A DNA stretch of 64,000 bases from Chroococcidiopsis sp. TS-821 (GCF_002939305.1 NZ_MVDI01000013.1:50614-114613), one strand, 5' to 3'. Counted from the stretch's first letter, positions 9,701 through 19,134 are shown. Notes: a model not told the origin generated them from the letters alone. Made by a program: numbers and translations.

Positions 9701-10340
9701 AAATGATGATATTCCGCTGAATGCAGGATGTTTAAAACCTCTAGAAATTATTATTCCTGAAGGTTGTTTACTCAATCCACGTTATCCTGCTGCTGTTGTT
9801 GCAGGAAATGTTGAAACTTCTCAAGCGATTACGGATGCATTGTATGGTGCTCTGGGCGTAATGGCAGCCTCGCAAGGAACGATGAATAATTTTACCTTTG
9901 GAAGCGATCGCTATCAATATTACGAAACAATCTGCGGTGGTTCGGGCGCGGGTAAAGATTTTGATGGTACTGACGCTGTCCACACTCACATGACAAATTC
10001 TCGCCTTACCGATCCGGAAGTTTTAGAATGGCGTTTTCCTGTCTTATTAGAAAGTTTCAGCATTCGCCCCCATAGTGGCGGTAAAGGACTTCATCAAGGC
10101 GGTAACGGTGTTATCCGTCGCATCCAATTTCGCGAACCAATGACAGCTGCAATTCTTTCAGGGCGTCGTGTTGTTCCGCCATTTGGTTTATACGGTGGAG
10201 AAAATGGCGCCGTTGGAAAAAATACGGTGGAACGCAGCAATGGAACAATCGAACAATTGGGAGGTACTGCAACGGTAGAAATGCACCCAAAAGATGTGTT
10301 TGTGATTGAAACTCCTGGCGGTGGTGGATTTGGTAAATAA
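6723..10340 (+). CDS. 5-oxoprolinase, fused hydantoinase A/B type
   Basis: 1205 residues. The ATP-dependent opening of 5-oxoproline to glutamate is the expected reaction (glutathione salvage). The HyuA half (about 1-680) has the N-terminal [11 protein letters not shown] phosphate-binding motif, [26 protein letters not shown] and a Gly-rich FGGAGGQHA. The HyuB half (about 700-1205) has [22 protein letters not shown] and [14 protein letters not shown] 6 nt before the ATG supports the start. Two odd segments stand out. Residues about 525-536 ([10 protein letters not shown]) and 684-697 ([12 protein letters not shown]) are translations of intergenic-type repeats. The second sits exactly between the A and B halves. 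Related hydantoinases are an alternative, but the single-chain fusion favours 5-oxoprolinase. Confidence 0.9.
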   Translation: MNARWEFWIDRGGTFTDIVAKSPAGKLVVHKLLSENPDRYTDAPVQGIRDILGIAPDAPIPAEQIAVVKMGTTVATNALLERKGDRTVLVITKGFGDALRIGYQNRPDIFARQIVLPEMLYERVIEVAERYTAQGEELIKLDLDAVRCDLQAAYEDGIRACAIVLMHGYRFPAHEQEIATLARTIGYTQVSVSHEVSPLMKLISRGDTTVVDAYLSPILRRYVDQVSSQLSASSKATNPCLMFMQSNGGLADAQTFQGKDSILSGPAGGIVGAVQTSLMAGFHKIISFDMGGTSTDVAHYNGEYERTFETEVAGVRLRTPMMAIHTVAAGGGSILQFDGARYRVGPESAGANPGPAAYAKGGPLTVTDCNVMLGKLQPEFFPKVFGVNGDLPLDAEVVRQKFAELTREIGDNRTPEQVAAGFLAIAVEKMANAIKKISLQRGYDVSDYTLCCFGGAGGQHACLIADALGMKQVFIHPYAGVLSAYGMGLADVRVIRERAVEEVLSEELDLKETLAALEVEGRGELNHKDTKDAKERGVEVLSKVHLRYEGTDAALVVDFGDVEVMRREFEDLHRQRYGFIAPEKRLIVEAVSVEVVAKQDVPVEEVVLRKDNKKAVPVATVQMYARDAWYATPVYQREDLQPEELISGPAIIVEATGTNAIEPGWNAQVNDRNHLILKRSTNSNDQFPMTNDQFPTHPDPVMLEIFNNLFRAIAEQMGVTLQNTSSSVNIKERLDFSCAIFDGDGQLVANAPHIPVHLGSMSESVQALIGDRRTTLKPGDVFASNNPYNGGTHLPDITVITPVFPANHDKPLFYVASRGHHADIGGITPGSMPPNSTTVEEEGVLLDNFQLIADGRFREKELLSLLEGGRYPVRNPNQNIADLKAQIAANERGVQELQKMVEHYQLETVQAYMKFVQDNAEESVRRVINVLQDGEFTCYLDNGSAIKVAISIDRSTRSARIDFTGTSPQLESNFNAPSAICKAAVLYVFRTLVNDDIPLNAGCLKPLEIIIPEGCLLNPRYPAAVVAGNVETSQAITDALYGALGVMAASQGTMNNFTFGSDRYQYYETICGGSGAGKDFDGTDAVHTHMTNSRLTDPEVLEWRFPVLLESFSIRPHSGGKGLHQGGNGVIRRIQFREPMTAAILSGRRVVPPFGLYGGENGAVGKNTVERSNGTIEQLGGTATVEMHPKDVFVIETPGGGGFGK
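8297..8329. repeat. Intergenic-type repeat inside the HyuA half of 5-oxoprolinase
   Basis: aaccacaaagacacgaagga followed by cgcaaagg resembles the ACCACRAAGACACGAAGRACRC repeat seen in intergenic DNA of many bacteria, here read in frame as [10 protein letters not shown]. The surrounding sequence is ordinary coding DNA. Confidence 0.55.
8772..8811. repeat. TGACCAA heptamer repeat at the HyuA/HyuB junction
   Basis: aatgaccaattcccaatgac, then caatgaccaattcccaactc: a typical cyanobacterial intergenic heptamer array, here read in frame as the linker between the two catalytic halves. Confidence 0.65.
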
Positions 10341-10775
10341 TAGCGTTCGACTTTAATCTTGATACAATTTGACCGTTTTGGATGCAAAGAAGAACCTATT
10401 TAAATTAAATTGATTAGCTGCATTTGAGAACGCATCGTGCAGAAATCAAGATTTTTATATGAGTGAAGAGGTAACCTATCACTATAGCAGAGGTCAGAAT
10501 TAAATATCATACTTATTGAGTTTGAACAAGGCATTAATGGGAGCGCGATCGATAATCTTAGCAATTCCACCATTTTTCCTGGTCAACCAGAGGCTTCGGC
10601 TTCCCCAGTTATCAACAATCAAGCTTTCAGTTAAGTTTATTTTCTACCCACTTACTTATCTTGTTTGTTCCTCTATATTGTTACAGCGATTCTCTATCAT
10701 TAGACCGATTGCTAGCTGGCATGTTCTTTTAACATAATTTAAAACAAGAAGAAAATTACACAGAGGAGCATTACC
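10341..10775. other. Intergenic region before DUF2945
   Basis: 435 bp without a credible gene. A 73-codon frame (10516-10737) lacks a ribosome site and resembles nothing known. The last 30 bp hold the AGAGGAG ribosome site of the DUF2945 gene. Part of a reverse CTGACC-type repeat is at about 10490. Confidence 0.5.
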
Positions 10776-10991
10776 TTGGCTGAAGAATTTAAAACAGGTG
10801 ACAAAGTAAAGTGGAAAACTTCACAAGGTACTACAACAGGTGAAGTTAAACAAAAACTCACTTCGCCAACTGATATTAAAGGACATCATGTTGCTGCGTC
10901 AGAAGAGAGTCCTCAATACCTTGTAAAAAGTGACAAATCAGGTAAAGAAGCTGCGCATAAACCTGACGCTTTAGAAAAGATTGAGGAATAG
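10776..10991 (+). CDS. DUF2945 (hypervirulence-associated TUDOR domain) protein
   Basis: A 71-residue protein that is essentially one small SH3/Tudor-like DUF2945 domain: FKTGDKVKWKTSQGTTTGEV, then HHVAASEESPQYLVKSD. The start codon is TTG with AGGAG 8 nt upstream; no ATG is available. In other bacteria this family is often beside DUF3140, as here (5 bp gap). A role in stress tolerance is often supposed but not shown. Cytosolic, charged, no cysteine. Confidence 0.88.
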   Translation: MAEEFKTGDKVKWKTSQGTTTGEVKQKLTSPTDIKGHHVAASEESPQYLVKSDKSGKEAAHKPDALEKIEE

Positions 10992-10996
10992 TTTTT

Positions 10997-11326
10997 ATGA
11001 ATAAGGATGATACATCAGTTATTGATGAATTTTATAATGTTGTGAATATGTCCCCCAAGGAACTTAGTGCTTGGTTAGATACCGAAGAGTCGCAATCGGT
11101 TGGACAAAAAGACGGCGATGATGAATCAATTGGTCATAAATCTGGGAAACGCATTGTTGAACTTTTACAAAAGAAAAAAAGCGACTATACTGATGACGAC
11201 TTAGCGCACATGAAGAAGGTCATTAGTTACGTCCACCGCCATACAGCACAAAAGCCATCCAGCGATCTAGAAAACTCGCGATGGCGATACTCTTTAAAAA
11301 ACTGGGGACACGATCCTTTAAAGTGA
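10997..11326 (+). CDS. DUF3140 family protein
   Basis: 109 residues with the whole DUF3140 signature: DEFYNVVNMSPKELSAWL, SVGQKDGDDESIGHKSG, HMKKVISYVHRHTAQKP, and WRYSLKNWGHDP at the end. No known biochemical function; the family contains an HxxRH-like conserved His-rich segment and frequently pairs with DUF2945. The 5-bp spacing from that gene indicates one operon. Confidence 0.9.
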   Translation: MNKDDTSVIDEFYNVVNMSPKELSAWLDTEESQSVGQKDGDDESIGHKSGKRIVELLQKKKSDYTDDDLAHMKKVISYVHRHTAQKPSSDLENSRWRYSLKNWGHDPLK

Positions 11327-11366
11327 AAATCGATAATCTTTTAGGAAGCCGCCCAGTCATTTTCTA

Positions 11367-11720
11367 TCAACCAAACCAATGCGATGGTTCGAGACCACAT
11401 TGCGTCGCTTCTGGAAGGTGGCGATTTACCCAATCAGCTTTCTCCTGCAAGATCGAGTAAATACCCTGATGAATCAGGTTTTCTAATTGTATTTGTTGCA
11501 GGGAACTTGGTAACTGATAATTGAGTATGATTGATTTTTGTTCTTTGTCGAGCGCGCTATAAACACACGGAATTCGATTAAGAACGTAAGCAATTAATTC
11601 TTGTCTTAAATCTGGAATTGCAAAGGCTTTTTGGTAAGGATGACACGGATACGTATCTAAAACGTTTTCAATTTCAGTAATGACTGCTTGTTGTGTTAAA
11701 TTGACTACTGTTTTCAGCAT
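11367..11720 (-). CDS. comFB: ComFB family protein (late competence development)
   Basis: 117 residues matching ComFB, including AIPDLRQELIAYVLNRIPCVYS, the most conserved helix. Cyanobacterial ComFB proteins have been reported as receptors for cyclic dinucleotides (c-di-AMP, c-di-GMP) that influence pilus-based behaviour and natural competence. This window also encodes a c-di-AMP synthase (cdaA at 16489-17415). A GGAGG lies upstream of the ATG at a slightly long spacing. Transcribed convergently with the DUF2945/DUF3140 pair. No membrane segment. Confidence 0.85.
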   Translation of the reverse strand: MLKTVVNLTQQAVITEIENVLDTYPCHPYQKAFAIPDLRQELIAYVLNRIPCVYSALDKEQKSIILNYQLPSSLQQIQLENLIHQGIYSILQEKADWVNRHLPEATQCGLEPSHWFG

Positions 11721-12445
11721 CTTTAATTTTCACCTCCAATTCAATTGATGCTATATGCAGATTACAGACTCTTAACTGTCGTAACTGACACTCCTCTGGA
11801 GGTTAGCAAGGAGGCTTAGAATATTAGCGCGTTTGTCTAAAGTCATCGACGAGCCCCATCATAACTTGCCAACAGAATTTTATTTTGGAGAAATTGAAAA
11901 ATTGGCTTTGTAAAAAAAGACAGCAATATCTGGATAAAACCTAACGCACTACTACCTTTATATATAAACTATATTAGTTTTCAGCGATGTTAGCGCAGCA
12001 CAAATCTATACAAAACAAAATATTTTAAGCAACAGGCTCAAGCATAACTGCTGAAAACATATCGAAAAATACATTGAACAAAAAGTTAGGTAGGGTAAGT
12101 AACTTAACTCAAGGCTGGATGAGTAATACAATAGACAAGGGGAAATTAGCTAAATTTTACAAATCAATAAATCAAAATCAATTGAATTTATTTTGGCTAA
12201 TTGATTGGTATTCAAAAATACCTTTAATAGAACGAAAAATAACTGATAAGCAATTGAGTATATAAGTTATGAATGCTCGTTGGCTAGATACATTATGCTC
12301 TTGCTATCAGTAGATTACGATGAAGACAATATACGCGTAACTTTGAGTTGGCTCGACAAATTGAGTGGAAAACGACTGTGAATGAGTACTCACCTGCAAA
12401 AGCAAAGAGTAGAATAAGGTAGCAAGGGTCTTGGAGGAAGCGACG
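11721..12445. other. Intergenic region, no convincing gene
   Basis: About 725 bp, AT-rich. A palindromic CCTCTGGAGG with a nearby GGAGG repeat lies at about 11791-11813 in the comFB upstream region. A 63-codon TTG frame (12074-12265) and a 28-codon ATG frame (about 12296-12382) have no ribosome site and no recognisable similarity. I see no RNA gene. Confidence 0.45.
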
Positions 12446-13282
12446 TTGGACGAGCTAAGAGCGGCGCTAGAATTAGCCACTGAAGAAGAGTTAGAGCAAC
12501 TGACACATATCTTATTTCGTCGTAAATTTAATCCGCTTGATTATTTACACACTCCTGAACCAATAGAAGTGCAAAGTCGCGATCGCTCTTCATGGCTCGA
12601 CGCCATTGAGCAACGATTTCGCTATTTAGCTGCGGATGGCATGACTGTGTTGCAAGGGCGTACGGAACAAGTCACCTATCGTCAAACATTAATTCGAGTG
12701 TGTCGTTATTTAAAAATTCCGTTTTCGAATAGCCTAACAACAACTGATCTAGAGGCAGAAGTCTTTTTAAATCTATTAGGGCGTGCCTGGCGGCAACTAC
12801 CAGCGCGCGAGCAACAAAGCTTAACAAAGCGAATCCAGCGATCGCTGACACAGCTGCATGCCGAATTTCCTTCAATTGTCCAGCAAAATCCGCTAGCGCT
12901 ACTGATTAAAGGTGGGAGCGCTTTAGCTGTCAGTTCAGTTTTAAAACCAATTCTACTCCAGCAAATTGCCCGACAGTTTGCCATTCATTTTGCGAGTTAT
13001 CAAGTTGCTAAACAAGCGCTCGTGAAAGGTGGTACTGCCGCAGCAACGCAGCTTCAGACTCACTTAGCAATGCAAGCGGCACAACGCGGTATGGCGATGA
13101 GTGCTGCGCGATACGGTGCAGTTCGCGGCGCGTTCGCCTGTGTCGCACCAGTACTGTGGACGTGGTTCTTTGCTGATTTAGGATGGCGCGCGATCGCCAC
13201 AAACTATGGTCGTATTATTCCCACGATCTTTGCGCTGGCTCAAATTCGCCTAACTCGTGCTGAGTACTGGCAGCCTGCATAA
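12446..13282 (+). CDS. YaaW-like (UPF0174) family protein
   Basis: About 279 residues. The N-terminus LRAALELATEEELEQLTHIL followed by RRKFNPLDYL is the hallmark of the YaaW/UPF0174-type proteins of cyanobacteria. The C-terminal third is hydrophobic and Ala-rich (residues ~165-270), suggesting membrane association. The chosen TTG (12446) has GGAGG 8 nt upstream. An upstream in-frame TTG at 12431 overlaps that site and is less likely. It precedes the O-antigen-ligase-like gene by 19 bp, so the two are probably cotranscribed. Function unknown. Confidence 0.78.
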   Translation: MDELRAALELATEEELEQLTHILFRRKFNPLDYLHTPEPIEVQSRDRSSWLDAIEQRFRYLAADGMTVLQGRTEQVTYRQTLIRVCRYLKIPFSNSLTTTDLEAEVFLNLLGRAWRQLPAREQQSLTKRIQRSLTQLHAEFPSIVQQNPLALLIKGGSALAVSSVLKPILLQQIARQFAIHFASYQVAKQALVKGGTAAATQLQTHLAMQAAQRGMAMSAARYGAVRGAFACVAPVLWTWFFADLGWRAIATNYGRIIPTIFALAQIRLTRAEYWQPA

Positions 13283-13301
13283 AAAAATTGGAGATTGCCA
13301 G

Positions 13302-14639
13302 ATGGGCAAGCGCAACCAAATATTACAATCGCACCCTGTTACTCGTTTGCGACTTGCCTGGAACTTTGCTCAGCTAGGATTACTGACTTTTTCTCTAGTT
13401 CCAATTTTGGGAGCTTTAGGGATATTTTTAGCCTTAGTCACTACTTGGCGACACAAGTACCGCCAAATCATCCGCGAACCATCAAATTGGGGGTTAGCTG
13501 TTTTAGCAAGTTGGCTGATTGTGACAACGATTTTTGCGGACGATCGCTTAGCTGCAACGTTGGGTTTATTCAACTTCTTACCTTTTTTTCTGTTATTTGC
13601 TGCCTTCAGTACGCTGATTCAAACACCAACTCAGTTGCGGCAATTGTCCCAAATCTTGGTAATCTCTTCTATCCCTGTTATTGTTCTGGGGTTCGGGCAA
13701 TTATTACTCAGTTGGACAACACCCGCAGCGTTTTCAGGCTTTCTCGGTTGGACACTCGTCGCGCAAGGTAACCCTCCTGGGCGCATGGCGGCTGTTTTCA
13801 TGTACGCCAATATACTTGCTGGCTACTTGGTTATTACATTTATTCTGGCATCGGGGCTATTTCTCGCGCGCATTCAAGGTACAGCCGTGCCAAGAGATTA
13901 CTGGTTATCAGCAAGCACAAGTGAAACTTTCTTACTCATGGCAGTTATTGGAAATTTCGCGGCGCTGATATTGACAAATTCACGTAATGCTTGGGCGATC
14001 GCCTGCTTGGCAATTCTTGCTTTTGCACTTTATCAAGGGTGGAAATGGTTAGTCGCGGGCGTGAGCGCGATCGCAAGTGCAATCTTATTAGCTGCGTTTG
14101 CCCCTGTACCGTTGAGTAATCTATTGCGAACGATTATTCCTCAATTTTTCTGGGCAAGATTAACCGATCAATTCTATCCCAATCGAGCAATTCCTTTTTT
14201 ACGTACGACTCAATGGCAGTTTGCCCTGTCTTTGACGCACCAACGTCCCCTCGTTGGCTGGGGATTGCGTAATTTTACACCTCTGTATCAAGCTCAAATG
14301 CATGTTTGGCTAGGACATCCACATAATTTTTTTCTCATGTTCGCCGCAGAAACAGGAGTTTTAGGTATTATTTTCTTAAGTCTTTGGGTTGGTTGGATTT
14401 TGTTTCGTGCTATTCGAGTTTTGCATACTTGGCACTTGAGCAACTTAGACCCTAGCACGCCAACTACTCAACATAAAATAATTTTCTTTAGTTATCTTGT
14501 CGCTTTTTTTGCTTGTGTGTTGTTCAATACTGTAGATGTCACAATTTTTGACTTACGCCTTAATACCTTAGTTTGGATACTACTCGCTGCAATTTATGGT
14601 GTTGCCAAACATACGCGTAGTTCTCAGCTTGTGCATTAA
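13302..14639 (+). CDS. O-antigen ligase (Wzy_C) family membrane protein
   Basis: 445 residues with about ten to twelve membrane segments and the periplasmic loop typical of Wzy/WaaL proteins: RNAWAIACL after a membrane helix, and a conserved GWGLRNFTPLY / HPHNFFLMFAAETGVLG segment (the HNxxL-like motif). Such proteins ligate or polymerise surface glycans. The cyanobacterial branch also includes IctB, once proposed as a bicarbonate transporter, so old annotations may use that name. Start at ATG 13302 with GGAGA 7 nt upstream; a longer frame from 13257 overlaps the previous gene and lacks a site. Last gene of the pair. Confidence 0.85.
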   Translation: MGKRNQILQSHPVTRLRLAWNFAQLGLLTFSLVPILGALGIFLALVTTWRHKYRQIIREPSNWGLAVLASWLIVTTIFADDRLAATLGLFNFLPFFLLFAAFSTLIQTPTQLRQLSQILVISSIPVIVLGFGQLLLSWTTPAAFSGFLGWTLVAQGNPPGRMAAVFMYANILAGYLVITFILASGLFLARIQGTAVPRDYWLSASTSETFLLMAVIGNFAALILTNSRNAWAIACLAILAFALYQGWKWLVAGVSAIASAILLAAFAPVPLSNLLRTIIPQFFWARLTDQFYPNRAIPFLRTTQWQFALSLTHQRPLVGWGLRNFTPLYQAQMHVWLGHPHNFFLMFAAETGVLGIIFLSLWVGWILFRAIRVLHTWHLSNLDPSTPTTQHKIIFFSYLVAFFACVLFNTVDVTIFDLRLNTLVWILLAAIYGVAKHTRSSQLVH

Positions 14640-14822
14640 TTTGGTACTGAAAATCTAGCCGCGAGTGTTAAGTTTAGTTTCAATAGCTAGACGTATACTA
14701 GATTATATGAAAGCTAGAGAAATCCTTCGTATTTGATTTCTGCTACGCCGCTCGCGGTCTTGGCAGAGATATAGCTTTAAAATAGACAAGAAGTATTGTG
14801 AGCTATGCTGAATTAAACTGCT

Positions 14823-15392
14823 GTGAGTCAAGACCAGGCAATACCTCAACAAAAGCGCGATCGCACAGCGTTTTGCTATCAAAACAGTCATTACGCACTG
14901 CTAGGACTTCACCCTTCAGCCTCTGCGATCGAAATTCGCCGCGCCTATCGAGAACTGAGTAAACGCTACCATCCTGACACCACAGACTTACCCAAAGCGA
15001 CTGCTACGGCAAAGTTTCAGCAACTTAATGAAGCCTATGCAACGCTCAGTAATCCAGAGCGGCGCCTGCAATACGATTTAAAAATTGGCTATTCGCGAGT
15101 TGCCGTTATCCAAGCGCCGGTTGACCTCAACCGTCCTGTTGCACAAACTCCGACTTGGCGATCGCGCTCAGCTTACCTCGATCCGACGGATCGCCCTTTA
15201 TCATCGGGAGAGATTTTTGCTTTATTTTTGTTACTGTTAACTTTTGTGGGCTGCGTCATCTTAGCAATTACAGTTGCAATCACGCGGGGAGATAGCTTGC
15301 CACCCACAGCTAACCTACAACCTCCCATCGCGGCGCAACACATTAGATCCAACCTATCAAATCAAACTCCTTATGCCTCTTCCTCCCGCTGA
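14823..15392 (+). CDS. J-domain protein with a C-terminal membrane segment
   Basis: 189 residues starting at GTG. A complete J domain lies at residues ~22-88: YALLGLHPSASAIEIRRAYR, the essential HPD (RYHPDT) and LNEAYATLSNPERRLQYD. A Pro/Arg linker follows, then one hydrophobic helix (~132-152) and a short tail. It probably recruits a DnaK partner to a membrane site. The end overlaps the DUF3143 gene by 20 bp; this J-domain/DUF3143 pairing recurs in cyanobacteria. Confidence 0.88.
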   Translation: MSQDQAIPQQKRDRTAFCYQNSHYALLGLHPSASAIEIRRAYRELSKRYHPDTTDLPKATATAKFQQLNEAYATLSNPERRLQYDLKIGYSRVAVIQAPVDLNRPVAQTPTWRSRSAYLDPTDRPLSSGEIFALFLLLLTFVGCVILAITVAITRGDSLPPTANLQPPIAAQHIRSNLSNQTPYASSSR

Positions 15393-15645
15393 TACTCCTT
15401 TATACAACCACGCCTTACCCAACATTGAAGAATGGCTAAGAAGCCAAGGTTGTCAGCAAGATAGCGAGCAACTGCACTGCTGGTACATACAACGCCCTGA
15501 TTGGGAAGCTGAGCTAGTTCTTGATGTCGATCAATTAACTGTACGCTATACCAAGGTAGGCACGACATCACAAGATATCCTCCGCTCGTTCAAATACTCT
15601 TTGAGCCGTGAAGATGTCGAGCAAGCTGTTTTTTCAGGACCTTGA
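15373..15645 (+). CDS. DUF3143 family protein
   Basis: 90 residues from ATG 15373. DUF3143 features: TPLYNHALPNIEEWLRSQGC, CWYIQRPDWEAELVLDVDQL, and a C-terminal FKYSLSREDVEQAVF. Small, soluble, cyanobacterial. The start overlaps the preceding J-domain gene by 20 bp in another frame, which suggests translational coupling. An upstream frame extension to 15274 lies wholly inside the J-domain gene and is not needed. Function unknown; the coupling hints at a chaperone-linked role. Confidence 0.88.
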   Translation: MPLPPADTPLYNHALPNIEEWLRSQGCQQDSEQLHCWYIQRPDWEAELVLDVDQLTVRYTKVGTTSQDILRSFKYSLSREDVEQAVFSGP

Positions 15646-15670
15646 TTGAAGAGGTCAGGGGAGTTACTCG

Positions 15671-15725
15671 TTAGTTAAGTGTTGAGTAAAAAAATCTATA
15701 TAACTCAAAGCTCAACACTAGCCAC
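15671..15725. terminator. Inverted repeat between convergent genes
   Basis: AGTGTTGAG (15678-15686) pairs with CTCAACACT (15711-15719), with additional weaker pairing outside. It lies between the convergent stops of DUF3143 (15645) and uppS (15743). The loop is 24 nt and there is no clear U tract after either arm, so terminator function is only plausible. Confidence 0.4.
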
Positions 15726-15742
15726 TAACTACTACTCACTCC

Positions 15743-16492
15743 TTAGACTTTGCCAAATCGGCGTTCGCGCTGCTGATAAGAGCATAATGCTCGGTGAAAC
15801 TCTGCACGGTCGAAATCAGGCCATAGCGTTTCGGTGATATAAATTTCCGCATAAGCCATTTGCCATAGGAGAAAGTTGCTAATGCGCATTTCGCCACTTG
15901 TGCGAATTAATAAATCAGGATCGCCAATGCCAGCAGTGTATAAATGACGTTCAAATAAAGCTTCATCAATGTCATCAGGTTGTAACAAGCCTTGCTTTAC
16001 TTGATGCGCGATCGCGCGACATGCGTCTAGAATTTCTTGTCGTCCACCGTAGTTAGTTGCCACTGTAAATTGAATTCCGCGATTGTGTTGCGTTGCGGCA
16101 ACCGCCCGCGCAATTTCGGTTTGTAACGATTGTGGTAGTGCACTCAAGTTGCCGACAAACTGAATGCGGACGTCTTCTTCAATCATTTCGCGCAATTCTT
16201 TACGCAACACCCGCTCAAACAATGTCATCAAAAAGTCAACTTCCTCTAGCGGTCTTCCCCAATTTTCTGTAGAAAAAGCATAGGCAGTCAGAGCAGCTAC
16301 TCCCCAGTCGCGACAACAGCGTAGCAAATCTTTTAAGACATCAACACCTCGCTTGTGGCCCACGATCCGAGGTAATCCTCGATGCTTAGCCCAACGACCA
16401 TTTCCATCCATAATGACTGCCACGTGCTTGGGCAGGCGTTCTCGTTTTAAATCTGGGGGCAAATCTTGTAACACAATTGGCTTTACAGTCAT
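15743..16492 (-). CDS. uppS: Isoprenyl transferase (undecaprenyl diphosphate synthase)
   Basis: 249 residues, a cis-prenyltransferase that builds the C55 lipid carrier for peptidoglycan and surface glycans. Conserved region I is [17 protein letters not shown] with the catalytic Asp; [11 protein letters not shown] and the C-terminal [19 protein letters not shown] are also present. The start overlaps the cdaA stop by 4 bp (ATGA type), indicating translational coupling. This cdaA-uppS order is common in cyanobacteria. Confidence 0.96.
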   Translation of the reverse strand: MTVKPIVLQDLPPDLKRERLPKHVAVIMDGNGRWAKHRGLPRIVGHKRGVDVLKDLLRCCRDWGVAALTAYAFSTENWGRPLEEVDFLMTLFERVLRKELREMIEEDVRIQFVGNLSALPQSLQTEIARAVAATQHNRGIQFTVATNYGGRQEILDACRAIAHQVKQGLLQPDDIDEALFERHLYTAGIGDPDLLIRTSGEMRISNFLLWQMAYAEIYITETLWPDFDRAEFHRALCSYQQRERRFGKV

Positions 16493-17415
16493 TTTTTGTT
16501 TCGATGAGAAGCTGATGATAAACCGAGTAAACGCGATACAAATGCCACGCCTTGATTGCTAACTTGGCGAACCCAACTTAGCACACTAGGGGCAACAGCT
16601 TCACGCTCCACAGGCGGGGAAAACTTAGCTTCTAATAATTCCTTCAGTTTACTGCTGGTGAGCGGTCTATTTAGTATTCCTTTTTCAGCAAAAGAAATAG
16701 AACCTGTTTCTTCGGAAACAACAACGCAAATACAATTATCTGGAACGCGTTCTGTAATTCCCATTGCTGCTCGATGACGAGTCCCTAGCTGCCGCGAAGC
16801 CGTGCGTGCAGTCAGTGGTAAAATAACCGCCGCAGCAACCAGCCGCGAACCGCGAATCAACGCAGCACCATCATGAAGTGGCGTTTTCGGGTGAAAGATT
16901 GTTTGGATCAGTTCCTTAGACACTTCAGCATTTAGCTGTACCCCTGCTGAATTAAAATCTGCTTCATCAATTGGACCATTCGTTTCTAAAACAATCAACG
17001 CGCCAATCCGGTTTTGTGAAAGTTCTTTAACTGCCTCGACAATTTCATCTATCACGTTATCTGGCTTAGCGATCGCGCGGCGCGACGGTTGCCATAAATG
17101 CCCTAAATCGCCGCGCCCTAGTTGTTCCAAAAACCGCCGAAAGTCTGATTGGTATGCAACAGCGATCGCCACTGCACAACCAACAACCAACTTTTCCAGC
17201 ACAAAATTTAATAGCCGTAACTCTAATCTGCCACTGACTACCGAGGCTAGCATCAGGAGAATAAACCCCCGCACCATCCACAACGTCCGACGCTCGCCAA
17301 TAATCACGAGCACCATGTAAGTTAACCCCAGTACTAACCCTAAATCAAGAATGTGAAGCAACACCGACTGCGTCCAGCCAAGGTAGATCAGCCATTGCTT
17401 CCACAAATCTCTCAT
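16489..17415 (-). CDS. cdaA: Diadenylate cyclase CdaA (c-di-AMP synthase)
   Basis: 308 residues. Three predicted N-terminal membrane helices (about 15-90) are followed by the DAC catalytic domain. The two catalytic motifs are intact: DGA at 182-184 and RHR at 213-215. It condenses two ATP to c-di-AMP, which in cyanobacteria affects osmotic and day-night responses. A C-terminal tail of ~40 residues follows the domain. The ComFB-family protein at 11367-11720 is a plausible effector nearby. First gene of the cdaA-uppS operon. Confidence 0.95.
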   Translation of the reverse strand: MRDLWKQWLIYLGWTQSVLLHILDLGLVLGLTYMVLVIIGERRTLWMVRGFILLMLASVVSGRLELRLLNFVLEKLVVGCAVAIAVAYQSDFRRFLEQLGRGDLGHLWQPSRRAIAKPDNVIDEIVEAVKELSQNRIGALIVLETNGPIDEADFNSAGVQLNAEVSKELIQTIFHPKTPLHDGAALIRGSRLVAAAVILPLTARTASRQLGTRHRAAMGITERVPDNCICVVVSEETGSISFAEKGILNRPLTSSKLKELLEAKFSPPVEREAVAPSVLSWVRQVSNQGVAFVSRLLGLSSASHRNKK

Positions 17416-17637
17416 GATCGGGGTTCAGGGGTTTAGAGGTTATGTCACGTCCGGTTCAAAACTTCTTGTTAAGGCAGCAAAGGATGAGAGGAGAAAAGTT
17501 TTTGGATTTTCTGCATAGATTCGGGAATAAGAACTAATTAGCGGGATTTTGATGTTGGAGATTAAGCAGGAAAAAATGCGAGGGATATAGAACAAGCTAT
17601 TCTATCTTCCTCGATTTCAGCGCAAAAATTCCCTGAG

Positions 17638-19071
17638 TTATGCCTCACTCGATAATCTTGCAGGAAGACAGTCTTGCCGGATCAAGTCTTGATAAGTTTC
17701 GCGCCGCACAATTAAATTAGCTTCTCCATCTTTGACGATGACTGCTGCTGGTCGCGCCAAGCGGTTATAGTTTGATGCCATGCTGTAGTTATATGCCCCT
17801 GTTGCGAGAACCACCAAAATATCTCCTGGTTCAGATGGCGGTAAAGTTGCTTCTTTAATTAGAATATCGCCAGATTCACAGTGTTTACCGGCGATTGTAA
17901 CTGTTTGTGTCGCGGGTACAGACATCTTATTGGCGAGGACGGCGCGATAAACTGATTGATAAGTAATCGGACGCGGATTATCTGACATTCCACCATCTAC
18001 AGCAACGTAGGTACGAATTCCTGGAATCGTTTTTGATGCCCCTACGGTGTATGCAGTAACACACGCTGCACCGACGAGCGATCGCCCTGGTTCGCAGAGT
18101 AACTTTGGTAGTTCTAGCTGTTGCACAGTACAAGCGTCTTTAATCGCTGCGCACACAACCTTCACCCATGCATCAATACTCGGCGGATCGTCAGCTTCGG
18201 TATAGCGAATTCCTAATCCACCACCGACGTTCAATTCTTCAATTTGTAAGCCATAACCGCTCGCTTTATCTAACCATTGCACCATCACCCCTGCTAAATC
18301 TCGATGAGGTTGCTGCTCAAAAATTTGCGAACCAATATGCGCGTGTAAGCCTACGCAATTCAACGCCGAATGCTGACTAACAAACGCAAAAACTTCATCT
18401 AATTGATTGGGATCAAAGCCAAACTTACTATCTAAATGCCCCGTGCGAATATATTCATGCGTGTGACATTCGATTCCTGGTGTCAACCGCAACACGATCC
18501 GAATTGGATAATAGGTAGTGGGTAATGGGTCACTGATGTCTTCACGATCGCCTACTACCGATGACCAATTACCTAGCGTTTGCAACTCGTACCAATTATC
18601 AACAACAATTGTACAGCCTGAATCAATGGCTAATTTGAGTTCTTCTAAGGATTTATTGTTGCCATGAAGGTAAAGTTTATCGGGACTGACGCCTGCTTGT
18701 AACGCAGTGTAGAGTTCGCCGCCGGAGACGACATCAATGCCCAAACCTTCTTGATGTGCGATCGCGCATACGGCAAGACAACTCCACGCTTTTGAAGCAT
18801 AAAGTACCTGCGACTCTCCTGGATAATACTTTTGAAAAGCTTCGCGGTACTGGCGACAAGCGGTACGCAACGTGTCCTCATCCAAAATATAAAGCGGCGA
18901 ACCAAATTGCTGGACGAGCGTTGTGACATCACATCCGCCAATTTCGAGGCGATCGCGGTTGTTGATGCGCGCGCTCAGTGGTAAAAGTTGTTGGTTAGGG
19001 GACGCCGCGCCAGTCGAATTCGCAAGATACTGACGACCAGATTGCACCCCAGCAGGATGAGTCGATACCAT
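17638..19071 (-). CDS. lysA: Diaminopimelate decarboxylase
   Basis: About 477 residues; PLP enzyme catalysing the last step of lysine synthesis. PLP lysine in YASKAW, the HAHIGSQI motif, GGGLGIRY, CEPGRSLVG, and CESGD contributed across the dimer. The start ATG 19071 gives the MVSTHPAGVQ N-terminus usual in cyanobacteria; a TTG at 19128 would add 19 residues without need. A ~20-residue segment around NWSSVVGDREDISDPLP is derived from repeat DNA (see 18511-18575) and interrupts a conserved core stretch just before RIVLRLTPGIECHTHEY. Divergent from rimI. Confidence 0.94.
   Translation of the reverse strand: MVSTHPAGVQSGRQYLANSTGAASPNQQLLPLSARINNRDRLEIGGCDVTTLVQQFGSPLYILDEDTLRTACRQYREAFQKYYPGESQVLYASKAWSCLAVCAIAHQEGLGIDVVSGGELYTALQAGVSPDKLYLHGNNKSLEELKLAIDSGCTIVVDNWYELQTLGNWSSVVGDREDISDPLPTTYYPIRIVLRLTPGIECHTHEYIRTGHLDSKFGFDPNQLDEVFAFVSQHSALNCVGLHAHIGSQIFEQQPHRDLAGVMVQWLDKASGYGLQIEELNVGGGLGIRYTEADDPPSIDAWVKVVCAAIKDACTVQQLELPKLLCEPGRSLVGAACVTAYTVGASKTIPGIRTYVAVDGGMSDNPRPITYQSVYRAVLANKMSVPATQTVTIAGKHCESGDILIKEATLPPSEPGDILVVLATGAYNYSMASNYNRLARPAAVIVKDGEANLIVRRETYQDLIRQDCLPARLSSEA
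18511..18575. repeat. Heptamer-type repeat absorbed in frame into lysA
   Basis: taggtagtgggtaatgggtc at one end and its approximate complement gatgaccaattaccta at the other, joined by ~25 bp. This is the GGTAATTGGTCATTGGT-type repeat normally found between cyanobacterial genes. The arms are roughly inverted and TAGGTA/TACCTA sit at the two ends. Confidence 0.6.
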
Positions 19072-19134
19072 AGTTGTGGATGTTTTCCTTTTAACAGGCG
19101 TAAGTAGGGTTCGTTTCCCAGTGTACAAACTGCT

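Noticed and set aside
10516..10737. 73-codon frame upstream of DUF2945
   Set aside because: No ribosome site and no resemblance to any family; base composition like the surrounding intergenic DNA.
12074..12265. 63-codon TTG frame in the gap before the YaaW-like gene
   Set aside because: Lys/Asn-rich low-complexity reading with no ribosome site; could be a decayed fragment but nothing supports it.
13257..13301. Upstream extension of the O-antigen-ligase-like gene
   Set aside because: The extension overlaps the end of the previous gene and lacks a ribosome site; ATG 13302 has GGAGA at a good distance.
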